Shown: positions 43,705 to 54,932 of the stretch, piece by piece | Layout: each line of letters begins with the position of its first letter | Numbering within the stretch: the stretch's first letter is position 1 | Source of the DNA: Notospermus geniculatus | Taxonomy: Eukaryota > Nemertea > Pilidiophora > Heteronemertea > Lineidae | Direction of reading: 5' to 3' | Assembly (NCBI GenBank): GCA_002633025.1 | Contig: NMRB01000287.1 | Span: 119,734-183,733, forward strand | DNA: 64,000 nucleotides | The notes under the pieces: model-generated | The model's input: the letters and a program-made list of their open reading frames with translations, nothing else | The model's database searches: none | What the model was told of the DNA's origin: nothing | Made by a program: the position numbers and the translations under genes

Positions 43705-44194
43705 CTGGAAACCAGAATGATGGACATGAAATGATGCCTCAAAAAAAGGTCTCAGGAAGTGCATTGAAAGAGTAGACAGTAGGACTTGTGTCAGGTTGTC
43801 AGATTAGTTAGTGTTTGGGCTAAAGAGTTTTACATAAAGGCTCGTCTGCACGTAGGTATATTTGTTCAAAAACTTTTACGAACACCACAGGAGGACAAAT
43901 GTTGGCAAATGTACGAATACAAAAATACCTATGTCTGGACGTCCTCTAAAACATCTTGAAACATCCTAGAACATTCTGGCACAATGTTGGCAAAATAGAA
44001 ACATGCAGCTATTTCAGAACATTTGTGCTAAGATGTTCTACGTCGGCCTATTGGCCAATGAGTGAACAGTTTTAGGTCATGTGCTGTGTTCAACATGTTC
44101 AAAAGGACAGGAGTCCAGGAACAAGTCAGAACAACCTGCAACATTTGCTGGGCAATGTTCGGGCTTGTTCTAATACAAAAGTACCGACGATCCT

Positions 44195-44367
44195 TAAGGG
44201 ACACACTCTGCATGAGCTACTGCAAAATCCTGTCCGCAGTCAGACGTACTTCACTGCGGACAGCGAATATAGATCCTACAGGTGTACTCTGTGTATTTAT
44301 CGACCGTGGTATGCAGGGCTGGCCTAATACATTAGTTTCGCAGTAGCTCACGCGGAGTGTGTCCCTT
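44195..44367. mobile_element. MITE with AAGGGACACACTC ends
   Basis: 'taagggacacactctgcatg' and the complement of 'cgcggagtgtgtccctta', with 'gagctactgc' shared. An inner pair 'tgtccgcagt' / 'actgcggaca' lies close by. A TTA or TA target is possible. Confidence 0.65.
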
Positions 44368-44781
44368 ATGAGCAGGTTACATGTGGACAAAAAAATACCG
44401 TGCGGCAGGTAGATTAAGTACAAACGCACTGGTTATTCTTCAAACGTCCATACACCAAAAATACATCCTAGCTGTCGCTGTCATTCACGTGAGGAGCCGA
44501 GGAAGAAGGATATCCAATCGTTCCAGTATGGCGAGCAGTACTCGGTTCAGAATAATACGTGTTGTCATAGGCCTACACAGGGACGTAAATGTAAGCCTAT
44601 CCATCCAATCACACATACACTAGGCTTATTGCCGAACACCAAGATCCAAACAGAACTCCAAAACCACAGAAATCAGGCTTACTTTACGGCCTACATTTTA
44701 ATACTCATAGTACGAGCAGTCAACCACTGGATTGGGAATGTGGGCAGGTACATTGGGCCCACTCAGAGACCAGGGCTGGTA

Positions 44782-45232
44782 CAGTGCAACCTCGCTATAA
44801 CGAACTGCTTGGGATCCAAGGGTAAAGTTCGTTATAGCGAGGGGTTCGTTACAGCGAGGAATCCGAAAAAGGCGAGTCTGTATGGTCAATGGCAATGGTC
44901 CGAAGATTTACATTGACATGTGTGCACTGAAAACGCTGTCACTGCTATAAACGAAAGTTTTGATGTCTCAACTTGTTATTAAATTCCAAATTAAGGAAAC
45001 AGGTAATTAAACGACACATTAAGTACATGTAATTTGTAATCTGTATTCATTGACTGTGATTCGTTTCACGGCAAATTGCACACGCCCCACAGAGTTGGAT
45101 CAACCAGTTGACAGGGGCTACAGGGTGAACCTGAAAAATAGTCCTTTAGTGAAAATTTTGGGGTCCGTTGGGTAGGGTTCGTTATATCCGGGAGCTCGTT
45201 ATATCGAGGTTCGTTATAGCGAGGTTGCACTG
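44782..45232. mobile_element. MITE with CAGTGCAACCTCGCTATAAC ends
   Basis: The ends are perfect 24-base inverted repeats flanked by TA on both sides (44780-44781 and 45233-45234). Further 'ttcgttatagcgagg' copies lie just inside each end. The ends and TA duplication fit the pogo/Tc1-mariner group. Intron 2 of the MAP9-like gene. Confidence 0.85.
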
Positions 45233-45987
45233 TATTCATAAAAGTTAGCAAATGCTTTCACTTAAGATTTGCACAGCGAGGTCCAATGTATGCACTACGA
45301 AACTCGAAGTAAAAGCATTTGCTAGCTTTCATGAATATCAGCCATTGTCGATCAAAAAGGCCCTTTTTGGCGTTAAGTAACACCTGCCCATTTTTCTTCT
45401 CTTGGCATCAGGCATGGCGCCAAGATGTCAAATCGTAATCGTTTTGTAAACGTATAAGCTTGAAAAACCTTTCTAAAGTCTATTTCCAAGGAGAGTGTGG
45501 CGGTAAACTGTCCACAAAGGCTATGGTATCTCACCAGTTACACATTGGAATGCAGTGTTTATTACGATCACCACATGTGGCCTACTATCCTATCAGGTGA
45601 TTATACTCCACTCGTCAATTCCATACATCAATTCTCAAAATACCATGACTAAAGCAGGAAATTACCCCTAAACCGTGACGTCAGCTGTATCCAGGCAGAA
45701 GAAATAGCCTGTTGTAAATTTGAAGAAATCATATTCATGTTCATGATCATCATGATACCCGTCATCTGTACAGACATAGATGCAAGAACTCAAAAAGCCC
45801 AAAATATGAGAATAGGCTATAGGCTACTTGACACTTCACTGAGTCTGGGAAGTCCACATCCTGGAGTGAGCTGACATATTGTTTATGGTTGGCCTGATAT
45901 GCTAAGTGCCTACACACATGGTGTTTTTTTTATGTTGCCGCCATGCTCTCTTTGGAAATGGACTTTAATTACGGTTGCTAAACTCAC
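45233..45987. other. Intron 2, proximal part: no recognised feature
   Basis: Only a weak inverted pair ('aaagttagcaaatgctttca' / 'aaaagcatttgctagctttc') at 45240-45340 is seen. Confidence 0.4.
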
Positions 45988-46878
45988 CTTTTCTCCTGGC
46001 GTTCACCTTCTAAGTACTTTGCCTTGTTCGCCTCGTATTCTAGATCACGATCAATATCTCGGCACAAAGAACTCTCCCTCTCCTCCGCTCCCCCTCTTGA
46101 CGTTGGCCGACTACGAGTCGTGACCTGTGCATCCTGATCAGGTGTTTTTAGTGTTCGACTTGGGGAAACTGGACTGGACTGTCTTTCCTTAGGTGTAACT
46201 CTCTCCTTCACTAGCGGAGTCTTTTCTCTCGTTGGAGATTGGCGATTGATAATATCTTTCAGTGGTGACTCGCGCCTCGCACGCACTAATTCTGAGCTGA
46301 TGGAATCTTTCGAGTCTGCACGGCGGTGAGCTTTTGGAGCTTCTTTCTCTTCCTTCGGTTTCTCCTTCTCCATCAGGAAATCCAGCACACTTGGCTTCCG
46401 GCGTTCATGGTTGTCTTCTTCATCCCTGGCTTTCGGCGACTGTACCCGCCCTTTCGGTGACTGTGCCCGCCCCTTGAGATCCTGGCGCCCGGGGTCTTTC
46501 CTACCAGTCGAAGTCTGTCTACTAGTAGTCATCTGCCTCCCAGTAGGCGTCTGCCTCCCAGTAGGTGTCTGCTTTCCAGTGGGAGTCTGTCGACCTTGAG
46601 GTGTTTTTCGGCCCGTCGGAGACTTACGACCTTCTGCCTCTTTAGTCGGAGTCTTCGAACGCGTTTTCTTTGCAAGTTCTTCATCACTTTCATCTGAATC
46701 CTTCAAATAATTTGGAGTTTTTCTTCCAGTGCCAAAAATATCGGGGGTACCACGCTGGCGAGCTTTTGGCTGTGTCACTCGCTCAGGACCTCTGTGTTCT
46801 CGTTCTTTAACCTTTTCCTCTTTCACCGTATCCCTCGGTTTGGGATGAGGTCGCAACGACACGCTCAAGTCATCATCT
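45988..46878 (-). CDS. MAP9: MAP9-like gene, exon 2 (large disordered exon)
   Basis: An 891-base exon with acceptor 'tttatttaacAG' at 46879 and donor 'GTGAGT' after 45988. Both ends are phase 2, matching exon 1 and exon 3. The 296 codons encode a strongly charged, low-complexity chain. An acidic 'SDESDEELAKK' block is followed by about seven seven-residue repeats of the type T-P-T-G-R-Q (plus strand about 46500-46640), then many S-P and T-P sites. A helical end reads 'YEANKAKYLEGERQEKR'. This fits the phospho-regulated N-terminal half of MAP9 (ASAP), which associates with spindle and ciliary microtubules. The repeated TP sites would suit proline-directed kinases; that is inference. Confidence 0.82.
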
Positions 46879-47001
46879 CTGTTAAATAAAACAAGCACAA
46901 ATTCATTCAAGAATAGTTTTTTGGCCACTTAATTTTTTCAGTTATACTAGTCACTTACTCTGATCATGCACAGATCACACAGGGTGCTCTCTTTTATCTG
47001 A

Positions 47002-47616
47002 AGGATGGCCCAAAAACGCACAAGCATACTTCTACTACCCAGAGCCCAGAACTGATATAGTAATGGACAGAGAATATGAAGACACCAAGGCATCCCAATT
47101 CAGTCCAGTGGTTAGAGCTCCATACGGTGGCCCGTACCATTCAAAATTATGTCTACGATTGAAAAATGTGAATGTCTCTGATAACTGGCATGTCTCCATG
47201 TTTTTGTTAACTACTCGAGTGCCAACCAAAGTCTCCTTTGTGAGCGAGTTTATAAACTCGTATTGCGTGTTTGAAAAGTCGTATTGCGAGTTTAAAAAGT
47301 CGTATTGCGAGTTTAAAAAGTCGTATTGCGAGTTGGAAAAAAACTTTTCATGTCCTTTACGGGCCACCGTAGCTCCAGGACCCATTTTGTAAGCAAAGTC
47401 GAGGCCCTAATCATGCTGAATTTGCAGTTAGCCAGAAAGTTGATAAAAAGTCCTTGGACTCTGCTTCACAAAGATGATCCTGAAACTGAAACCACTGGAC
47501 CAAACCAAGGTATGTTAGTGTTATTTTTCTCCTAAAAAGATTCTCTATCCGTTCATACCAGTGGTTTGGGACACAGGCTAGTGGAAGTATGCTTGTGCGT
47601 TTTTTGGGGCACCCTG
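47002..47616. mobile_element. Mariner-like non-autonomous element (GGGTGGCCC ends)
   Basis: The left end 'ggatggcccaaaaacgcaca' with 'agcatacttcta' and the right end 'agtatgcttgtgcgtttttt' with 'ggggcaccctg' are inverted. It is a short relative of the pair at 31640-35170. Four 23-base units of 'cgtattgcgagtttaaaaagt' sit inside at 47259-47343. Confidence 0.65.
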
Positions 47617-47726
47617 TACCACAGTTTTTTGGAAGCCTTAAAAATTGACATTGAATCTTCAATGAAGAGTGACTGGGGCCTGGCACCTCCTCGGTTTCAA
47701 AGACCAGGATCAGCCACTTGCGTTAA

Positions 47727-47830
47727 GCAACAAGAGGCCCATGGGCCTTGCGCTCAGCTGACTATGACCTGCCAACTCAAGAGGTTGAGACAGGTGAAAC
47801 GAGATACAACAGTACGCCTTTTTTGATGGT
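47727..47830 (+). mobile_element. Fragment of palindrome-start element (AGGCCCATGGGCCT type)
   Basis: It starts 'caacaagaggcccatgggcc' and then 'ttgcgctcagctgact', the same start as at 33705 on the other strand. I cannot trace it past about 47830. Bases 47831-48092 have no other recognised feature. Confidence 0.5.
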
Positions 47831-48092
47831 TCACAAGCAAATATATCAGCATTCCTCGTGGAAATCAGCAGAAAGGGGTATTACTTTGTGAACCGAAACG
47901 GGTATCTTCATATTAGACCACTTGGGTAGGAAGGGGTCAATATCTCTCGGTGAATGGAGATAGATGTCGTATTGCACCCACTGGTTGGGAAGGGGTTAAT
48001 TCGTCATGATGTTGTATCATATCAGACCTGTTTGTGAACTCATTTGGGTGGGCGAGGGGTGCGCGAGGGGGGTGTCCCCCCTCGCACTTAGA

Positions 48093-48818
48093 ATGAAATG
48101 GTCCATGGACCATGTGCTCACCGGGTTGGACATAATAGTCCAATGACAGAGGGAGGTACATATCAGTTATGAGCAATCTCGGTCAAGTCATTCCCAGGTA
48201 GGACTTTGATGATTTTCGGGTTAAGCCACCTGGTGGCCCTACTGGATGTCCGATCGGGCCAGAACTTCACATGCACATAAAGGTCATCTGCAGGGGACCA
48301 CATAGCACATTGGAGCGCTTTGGGTAAAGTCGTTCCTGAGTTACAGCACTTTGATGATTTTCGGGTTACGCCACCTGGCGGCCATATTGGATGTCCGATC
48401 GGGCNGGAACTTTGAAGGGCGGGAAATTCAAATACGCCTGTTTTTGATTTTCTTGAATAGCACCCCCTGGTGGACAGATGTAACATTATTTTCCCTTTGA
48501 ACGAATGTAGAAAATATCAACCTATCTATTGCATCACTTTTGGTCGACATATTTATCATAGGGGCTGAGATATTGAGACATTTCATTTTGCGCAAAATGC
48601 CCCCTGGAGGGCATTATGTAGGTCAAATCGCAAACATTTTTGGTTCTGTTTCGAGCCCTCCCTAGGGTTTACAGCTCCACCAACTTTCATGTCGCTGGGC
48701 CTTGCGGTTGCGAAACGTGCCAGTTTCACGGACGACAGACACACAGACGGACGCCACTCAGCAGCACTCAGTATACATATGACTAGCTCTGCTGACCTTT
48801 GGTCAGCTGAGCTAAAAA
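48093..48818 (+). mobile_element. Palindrome-start/hairpin-end element, possibly mosaic
   Basis: The start is of the TGGTCCATGGACCA type with two CCTGG(C/T)GGCC modules. After the single N at 48405 the sequence changes, and the end ('ctgacctttggtcagctgag') is that of the AGGCCCATGGGCCT type. It is either a true mosaic or a false join at the N. Confidence 0.6.
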
Positions 48819-48833
48819 CGAGATTATCTGCCA

Positions 48834-48942
48834 GGGATGAAGCCATGGCATCATTGGCCCTGGAAAGTATGGAAGAGGCCATCTCAAGCTATTCATGTTA
48901 TTCATTTGGATATTGTCTTCTACTTGCCCTTGCAATGCCACA
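48834..48942 (-). mobile_element. tRNA-derived SINE, copy 3 (truncated)
   Basis: It shares 'gaggccatctcaagct' and 'cttgcccttgcaa' with copies at 35484 and 38772. The tRNA-like head is missing. Confidence 0.6.
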
Positions 48943-49829
48943 AGACAGCTAATATCGAAGGTTTCAACTCAACAACATGTATTATGTTATGCCCTACAAT
49001 GTTGCTAAAAGGATCACATAGGAAATTGAGGATTTGTGACAAAATATCACTAAAATATCATGAAAATGTCAATATAAAAAACCTCACTTTTGAAACTCAA
49101 TTTTTTTGAAGTTCTCACTTCATTGCAACAAAAAATGCCCTTCTGAAGTAGCCCCCTGCCCTTTTTGTGCTACAGGTAATATGCCCTAGCCCTTATTTTT
49201 GAAATCGTGGTAGAAACACTACGCTGTGCTGACAAACACAAAAGCCAACAAGAACATTCAGCTGGTAGCGACAAACAAGAAGGAGCATGGGAACGAAGAC
49301 ATACATCCATCCATTAATTGCCAAAGAAGGCAATGCACGGGACTTTACAAAGCTAGCTTTACAAAGCATAAAGGAACCAAACATGAAAGTTTAACTGCAA
49401 ACGATGAGGTACCTGAGGGATACACTTCATGTGTTGCCACCAGATGTCTCTCACTGCCTGAATTTTGGCAGGGGCTTCAACTTTTTTTATGGTGGTGGGT
49501 TGCATGAATCTGTCAACTTGATGTCTTGAATTCCATTTCTGAGGATAACAGAGCTATTTTCAGCACAATTAGTGTTCCACGTGCAAATGTACGTTAGCCT
49601 ATTCAAATGTACACAGATGACCCTGCGCTCTCATCGTTCGTGAGGTTGTCATTAATTCAGTCCTTTTGTATCATAAGATCAACCAACTAGTCTGAATTCA
49701 ACAAAATTTGCACTAAACATGCAGAAGGGTCTTGCCTATCATATGGAAGAGCCAGAATGCAAATCTGTTAAGGTTTTAAGGGGATACTGTCCACATTTAT
49801 AAAATGCTAAATTTGTAAGTTGAACCTTT
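48943..49829. other. Intron 1 segment with no recognised feature
   Basis: AT-rich DNA without a supported gene, exon or repeat. Confidence 0.4.
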
Positions 49830-50765
49830 AAGCTGCCATTAGCTGACACCCGGAATGCGGAAGCGGTAGGCCTATATGCTATGCATTTTTGCATACAACA
49901 CACACGGAATGTGGAACCGGTATGTTGTATGCAAAAATGCATAGCATATATCGGGTGGCCCAGAAAAAACGATAACACTTTTCATTTTAGGGTTATTCAA
50001 AAAGTATCAAAGCGACGATTCTTATATTTGGTAGCCGTAATGCCACATATATATTAAACACCTTTCCTGAAAAATCAGCTTCAAACATTGTAAGACACAG
50101 GAACAGCAGCACTTTTAGAATTAGTTGCCAAAAAATGCAGTGCCGAAAGTTATTTGTAATTCCACTGACCTTTTTTAAGTGAACAGATGGTCAGCGTGAC
50201 CTCAATTTTCATCAGAAACTGCACCCGAATGAAGTCCGTGGTCTGCCACTTCTAGCCTTTCTTTCATTGTCCGTTCATCCCTGTCCGTTTTATCTTATTA
50301 ATGAGTCGATGTACTGAGCCACTTTCCATCCCTAGCCAGGGAACTCCCTGACAATTTTCCTAGGTCCCCATCCTGTATATCTCCCTCACTAAAAAAACAT
50401 GGTGCGTTCTTGGGAAAACAACAGAAGCCCAAGACAAATGACTATGGCATTTAACACTGATTGGCAGGTCATTTTAAGTCTAGACATGTCACCGCATACT
50501 GCATGCCAGGTGTCAGATGTGAAGTGACTGGCATTGCATTTTTCGACCGACAATTTAAAAAACGTTGCCATTTCGATGTCAATCAATCTATGGAGCCGAA
50601 ATTTTGAGGAAAGATGCATAAAATATAAGTGATTGTACATGAAAAATATGACAATCATAGCTGTGATATTTTTTGAATAATCTTCAAAAGAAAAGTGTTA
50701 TCATTTTTTCTGGGCCACCCTATATACCGCTTCCACATTCCGGGTGTCAGCTAATGGCAGCTTTA
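49830..50765. mobile_element. Nested inverted-repeat elements
   Basis: The outer arms 49830-49863 and 50729-50764 share 'agctgccattagctgacacc' (inverted). Next to the left arm is a separate hairpin (49869-49950, arms 'tatatgctatgcatttttgc'). Inside, from 49951 to about 50722, is a mariner-like element with ends 'gggtggcccagaaaaaa' and complement, followed by 'gataacactttt'. The inner element is probably inserted in the outer one. Confidence 0.72.
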
Positions 50766-50848
50766 TGTTTGATTCCTTTATGCTTAATTAAAGGCACCAC
50801 TGGTGTTAGGTGATCATTGCGGAATCAATTTCCACTGCGAAAGATCTT

Positions 50849-53100
50849 TTTAACCAGGTTTTCGAAGAAAGTCCTGGTTATGAAATTACCGAAAGTGGCG
50901 GGCGTCCGGGCGGTCGGGCGGTCGCTTTTCTCATTTCCGACTGATAACTTAAAAACGACTTGAGATTTTCTTTTGAAATTTTTGGGACATGTTGCTTGTA
51001 AGTAGGCGTTGTTTCCTTTCGATATTCAGCGTCATTCGATACAAGGTTTGGCCAATAGGGGGCTAAATGTGAAAACAGAAAAAGTGCTATTTCTCCTGAA
51101 CAAATGAACGGATCGTCACCAAATTTTTATCATAGGTTTATCTGATGACGATACATAACATAATACCCGGGTTTTTGATTTGACCTACTTTTCAAGGTCA
51201 CAGAGGTCAAAGTTCGACAAAAGTAACGGACCTGCCACAGTTCTTCATTATTTCACCGAGCGTCTTCATATCTTGCACATTACGATCTCTTGCCTTAGGA
51301 GCAAAATGCCGTTCGTACCTCGATCTGCGGCGCAAATCGAGGTGTAATTAACGGCGGATTAGTGGGCTGGGTTGTTTACATAGTCAACACAAGTGCTCTC
51401 TCTTTAACTTGGCTAAAAGCAACAAATCATGAAAATAAAATCGGGGCACTTCGCAAAGTCATACAGTCGAACTGCAAATTCTTTTCTATATCAAATACTT
51501 CTTTTAAATTTTAAAATACGCCAAGAAATAATGATTTTGGAGAGGTAAATTTGCGACAGGAATAACGCAACGGCTGTTGAGCCATTCATTTCCATCCCCA
51601 CTCTGTCTTCAGCTGGCTTGGGCCGGTGTAACGTAGTGTATTGTGTACACTACAGTGTTCATTTTACATTGGAATCTGTGTAGAGAGATCGTGAAGCCGG
51701 ACCTACGGCATCATTTGAGCGGTTTGGTGAAAATCTATTAAGAGTTGGATTGAGTCAATGATAGGAATAGGCCTGATGAGTTCCCAGAAAACATTGGTTG
51801 CGATTAGAAATGTGATTTGAGCTGTGTGAGAAGGAAAATTCTTGCAAATTTTGAGTGGGTTTTAGCAGTACGCCTACGGCCGCCATCTTGGTTAGAATTT
51901 CGGCAAATCTTGAGGCAATTTTTGGCTAATAACTCAACTTTCTGCTGATGGATTTTATTCATAAGTTAGACATGAATTCTGATGTTAGTTAGCTTTCGAA
52001 TCATTACGATAATGTTTGATGATGATGCCATGGGAACTGTAGAATAGACCATTTTGAGTGATTATGCCCAGGCCAGGTGATCATGTTGGCTACCACAGGG
52101 CATGCAGGGAGGGAGGCTCGAAATTCAACAGCCAGAGCGATCTGGGAGCTCAAGTGTGCCAAACGGCTCAACGCTCGACTGAGTTTGAAAAGATTCGCTT
52201 CATAATCGGGCAATAGAGGGCTCTGTATTTTTTCAACAAAATTCCTGGGGCAAAGATTTCCTAATGCATAAACATGTGTTAGAGGGGTACCTTCAAAAGT
52301 ACCGAGTTTCGGCTCGATCGGACATCCAATATGGCCGCCAGGTGGCGTAACCAGAAAATCTTCTAAGTGCTATAACTCAGGAACGGCTTGACCCAGAGTG
52401 CTCAAACTTGATATTTACCTCCCTCTAGATGACCTTTACAAGCACTTCAAATTTCGACCTGATTAAACTTCCAATATGGGCGCCAGGTGGCGTAACCTGA
52501 AAATCTTCTAAGTGCTATAACTCAGGAACGACTTGACCCAGAGCGATCAAATTTGATATGTTCCTCCTTCTACATGACCTTTACAAGCACGCCAAATTTC
52601 GGCCTGATTGAGGTTCCAGTATGGCCGCCAGGTGGCGTAACCCGAAAATCATCAAATGTGCTATAACTCAGGAACAACGTGACCCAGAGCAATCAAACTT
52701 GATATTTACCTCCTTCTAGATGACCTTTACAAGCACGTCAAATTTTGGCCTGATTAAACTTCCAATATGGCCGCCAGGTGGCGTAACCCGAAAATCATCA
52801 AATGTGCTATAACTCAGAAACGACTTGACCCAGAGCACTCAAATGTGCTATGTGGCTCCCTCTACATGACCTTTATGTGCATGTGAAGTTTTGGCCCAAT
52901 TGGACATCCAATATGGCCGCCAGATGGCATAAACTGAAAATCATTGAAGTCCTACAACTTGGGCATGACTTACCCAGATTGCTCAAAAACTGATATACCT
53001 CTCTCTGTCATTACACTATTACATGTATGTCCAAACGGGTGAGCACATGGTCCATGGACCATTTCATTTTATTCACTAGTCCACTTCGAAAACCTGGTCT
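50849..53100. mobile_element. Element with AACCAGGTTTTCGAAG ends and internal CCGCCAGGTGGC modules
   Basis: 'aaccaggttttcgaag' at the left and 'cttcgaaaacctggtctt' at the right are inverted. The right half (52310-53068) is a minus-oriented palindrome-start element with at least four modules of about 150 bases ('aatatggccgccaggtggcg'). Between 51300 and 52250 I see no feature. Confidence 0.55.
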
Positions 53101-53860
53101 TTTGCCACGCCCAGCGTGCTTCTTGTTTAGTTTTCACAATGATATGGTCCATGGACCATGTGTTCACCTGGGAGAATTACCAGAAGAACAATGACCTTAT
53201 CAAAATGTTCCTGTGCAAGTATCGAATTCCGGGGTAATATGATTATGGTGAAAATTTGATCACACCAAGTTAAGATACTACGTCAAATAGCCAGAAACGT
53301 GCCACCAAATGGCAAGATTTTGGACTTTGACCTCTACTATCATGACTATGGCCTTGAAAAGTAGGTCAAATCAAAAACCCGTTACATGTTTCATGTGTCC
53401 TCATTAGATGCACCATGATAATGAAATGGTCCATGGACCATGTGCTCACTCGTTTGGACATAACAGTGTAATGACAGAGAGAGGTACATGTCAGTTATGA
53501 GCAATCTGAGTCAGGTCATTCCCAAGTTGCAGGACTTCAATGATTGTTGGGTTATGCCACCTGGCGGCCATATTGGATGTTTGATCGGGCCAAAACTTCA
53601 CATGCACATAAAGGTCATCTAGAGGGAGCCACATAGCACATTTGAGCGCTCTGGGTCAAGTCGTTCCTGAGTTATAGCACATTTCATGATTTTCGGGTTA
53701 CGCCACCTGGTGGCCATATTCAGGCATGAGAGTGGTTTCTTGGGCCATGAAATGACATGTGGTGCAGGTGAAGCCAGCACAGGCGAGGGCGAACCCCTCG
53801 CGGGGAGTGGGAGCGGGAGGGAAAATTTTTAAAATATGCCAACTTCTAGATGCTATTTAA

Positions 53861-54932
53861 GGCCACGCTTTTTTTATTCCTTGTTTCGCGGGCCCGCCGC
53901 TAGGTGAAAATAGGAAAACGAAAAAAAAATAAAGTTTTATTTTTCGGGATTTTCGCGAGCCCGCCGCTCCAAAAACTCCACAAAACGGAAAAAAAATAAA
54001 AATTTATTTTTATTTTTATCCCGCCCTCCGCTCAGGAGGCCGAGATCGAAAATACACTTTTCAAAAATAGGCCTATTTTGTCATGTTTGTATGATTTACC
54101 GTCCGATCGATGTCATGATGCGCGGTTTCTGACAATCCGCCAATCTGTACCAACAACCTCGCGCAGATTTTCACTTTGCTCTACTGATCGTATAGACCTA
54201 TGTACAGTAGCTGCACAGAAACCCGGCACTGACTTGCTCGAGGCTGTCATCCAACAATATGGCGTGGTTCATGGTCACTCGTAAACTCCCTACGCAGTTG
54301 TGTAGCGTGCCCCCTTCGGTTTACTCGCTCTCCACAACTGCTTTACTTCGCGGAAGTCGCCGCGGTTGGTCAACAGATGGCATCTGGGCCTGGCGCGAGT
54401 TTTACAGCCTATCAGCACGCTGCTTTCAGAACTGTTTGGCCCGTTGGCAACGGATGTTCTTGTGCTACCATGGCTACGAATCGCTCGGCCAATGAAAAAG
54501 TGTCTCAGGCCAGCTTGGTTACCGGTTGCTCGGTGCTCTCATTGGTCGACTCTCTCAGCGCCATCTGTTGACCGAACGTGGCGAATCTTACGAATTTAAG
54601 CAGTTGTGGAGAGCGAGTAAACCGAAGGGAGCGCGATACACAACTGCGTAGGGAGTTTAGGTCACTCGTCACCTTGGGCCAAAATTTGACCGTGCCTGCA
54701 TGCAGGTAAGCGATGATACGATCACAATCAGCTCCTGTGTCATTCATACCACCAGTTGAACCTTTATTTTGGAATAAAATTTTATTTTTTTCTTTTCCTC
54801 CGCTATTCAGATGCCTTGGAAAACGTTCGAGAAATCAAAAAATAAAATTTTATTTTTATTTTTTTTCCGCCCTCCTCTGATGGAGGTGCTCAAAAAAAGC
54901 CCGCGAAACAAGGAATAAAAAAAGCGTGGCCT
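53861..54932. mobile_element. Harbinger-like element A (GGCCACGCTTTTTTTATTCC ends, TAA duplication)
   Basis: Perfect 33-base inverted ends at 53861-53893 and 54900-54932, flanked by TAA on both sides, as in PIF/Harbinger elements. It is non-coding. It is interrupted by the insert at 54282-54659. A second, inverted copy of the family (57226-57959) lacks that insert. Confidence 0.8.
54282..54659. mobile_element. Mutator-like MITE with 9-base duplication
   Basis: The long inverted ends (about 62 bases, three mismatches) start 'taaactccctacgcagttgt'. The 9-base target duplication 'ggtcactcg' is at 54273-54281 and 54660-54668. Element B carries the uninterrupted site ('catggtgactcgtcacc' on its other strand). 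Long ends plus a 9-base duplication fit Mutator-like elements. Confidence 0.85.

Noticed and set aside
46411-46599. Plus-strand open frame with Val/Cys/Leu-rich repeats
   Set aside because: It is the antisense shadow of the T-P-T-G-R-Q repeat in the MAP9-like exon.
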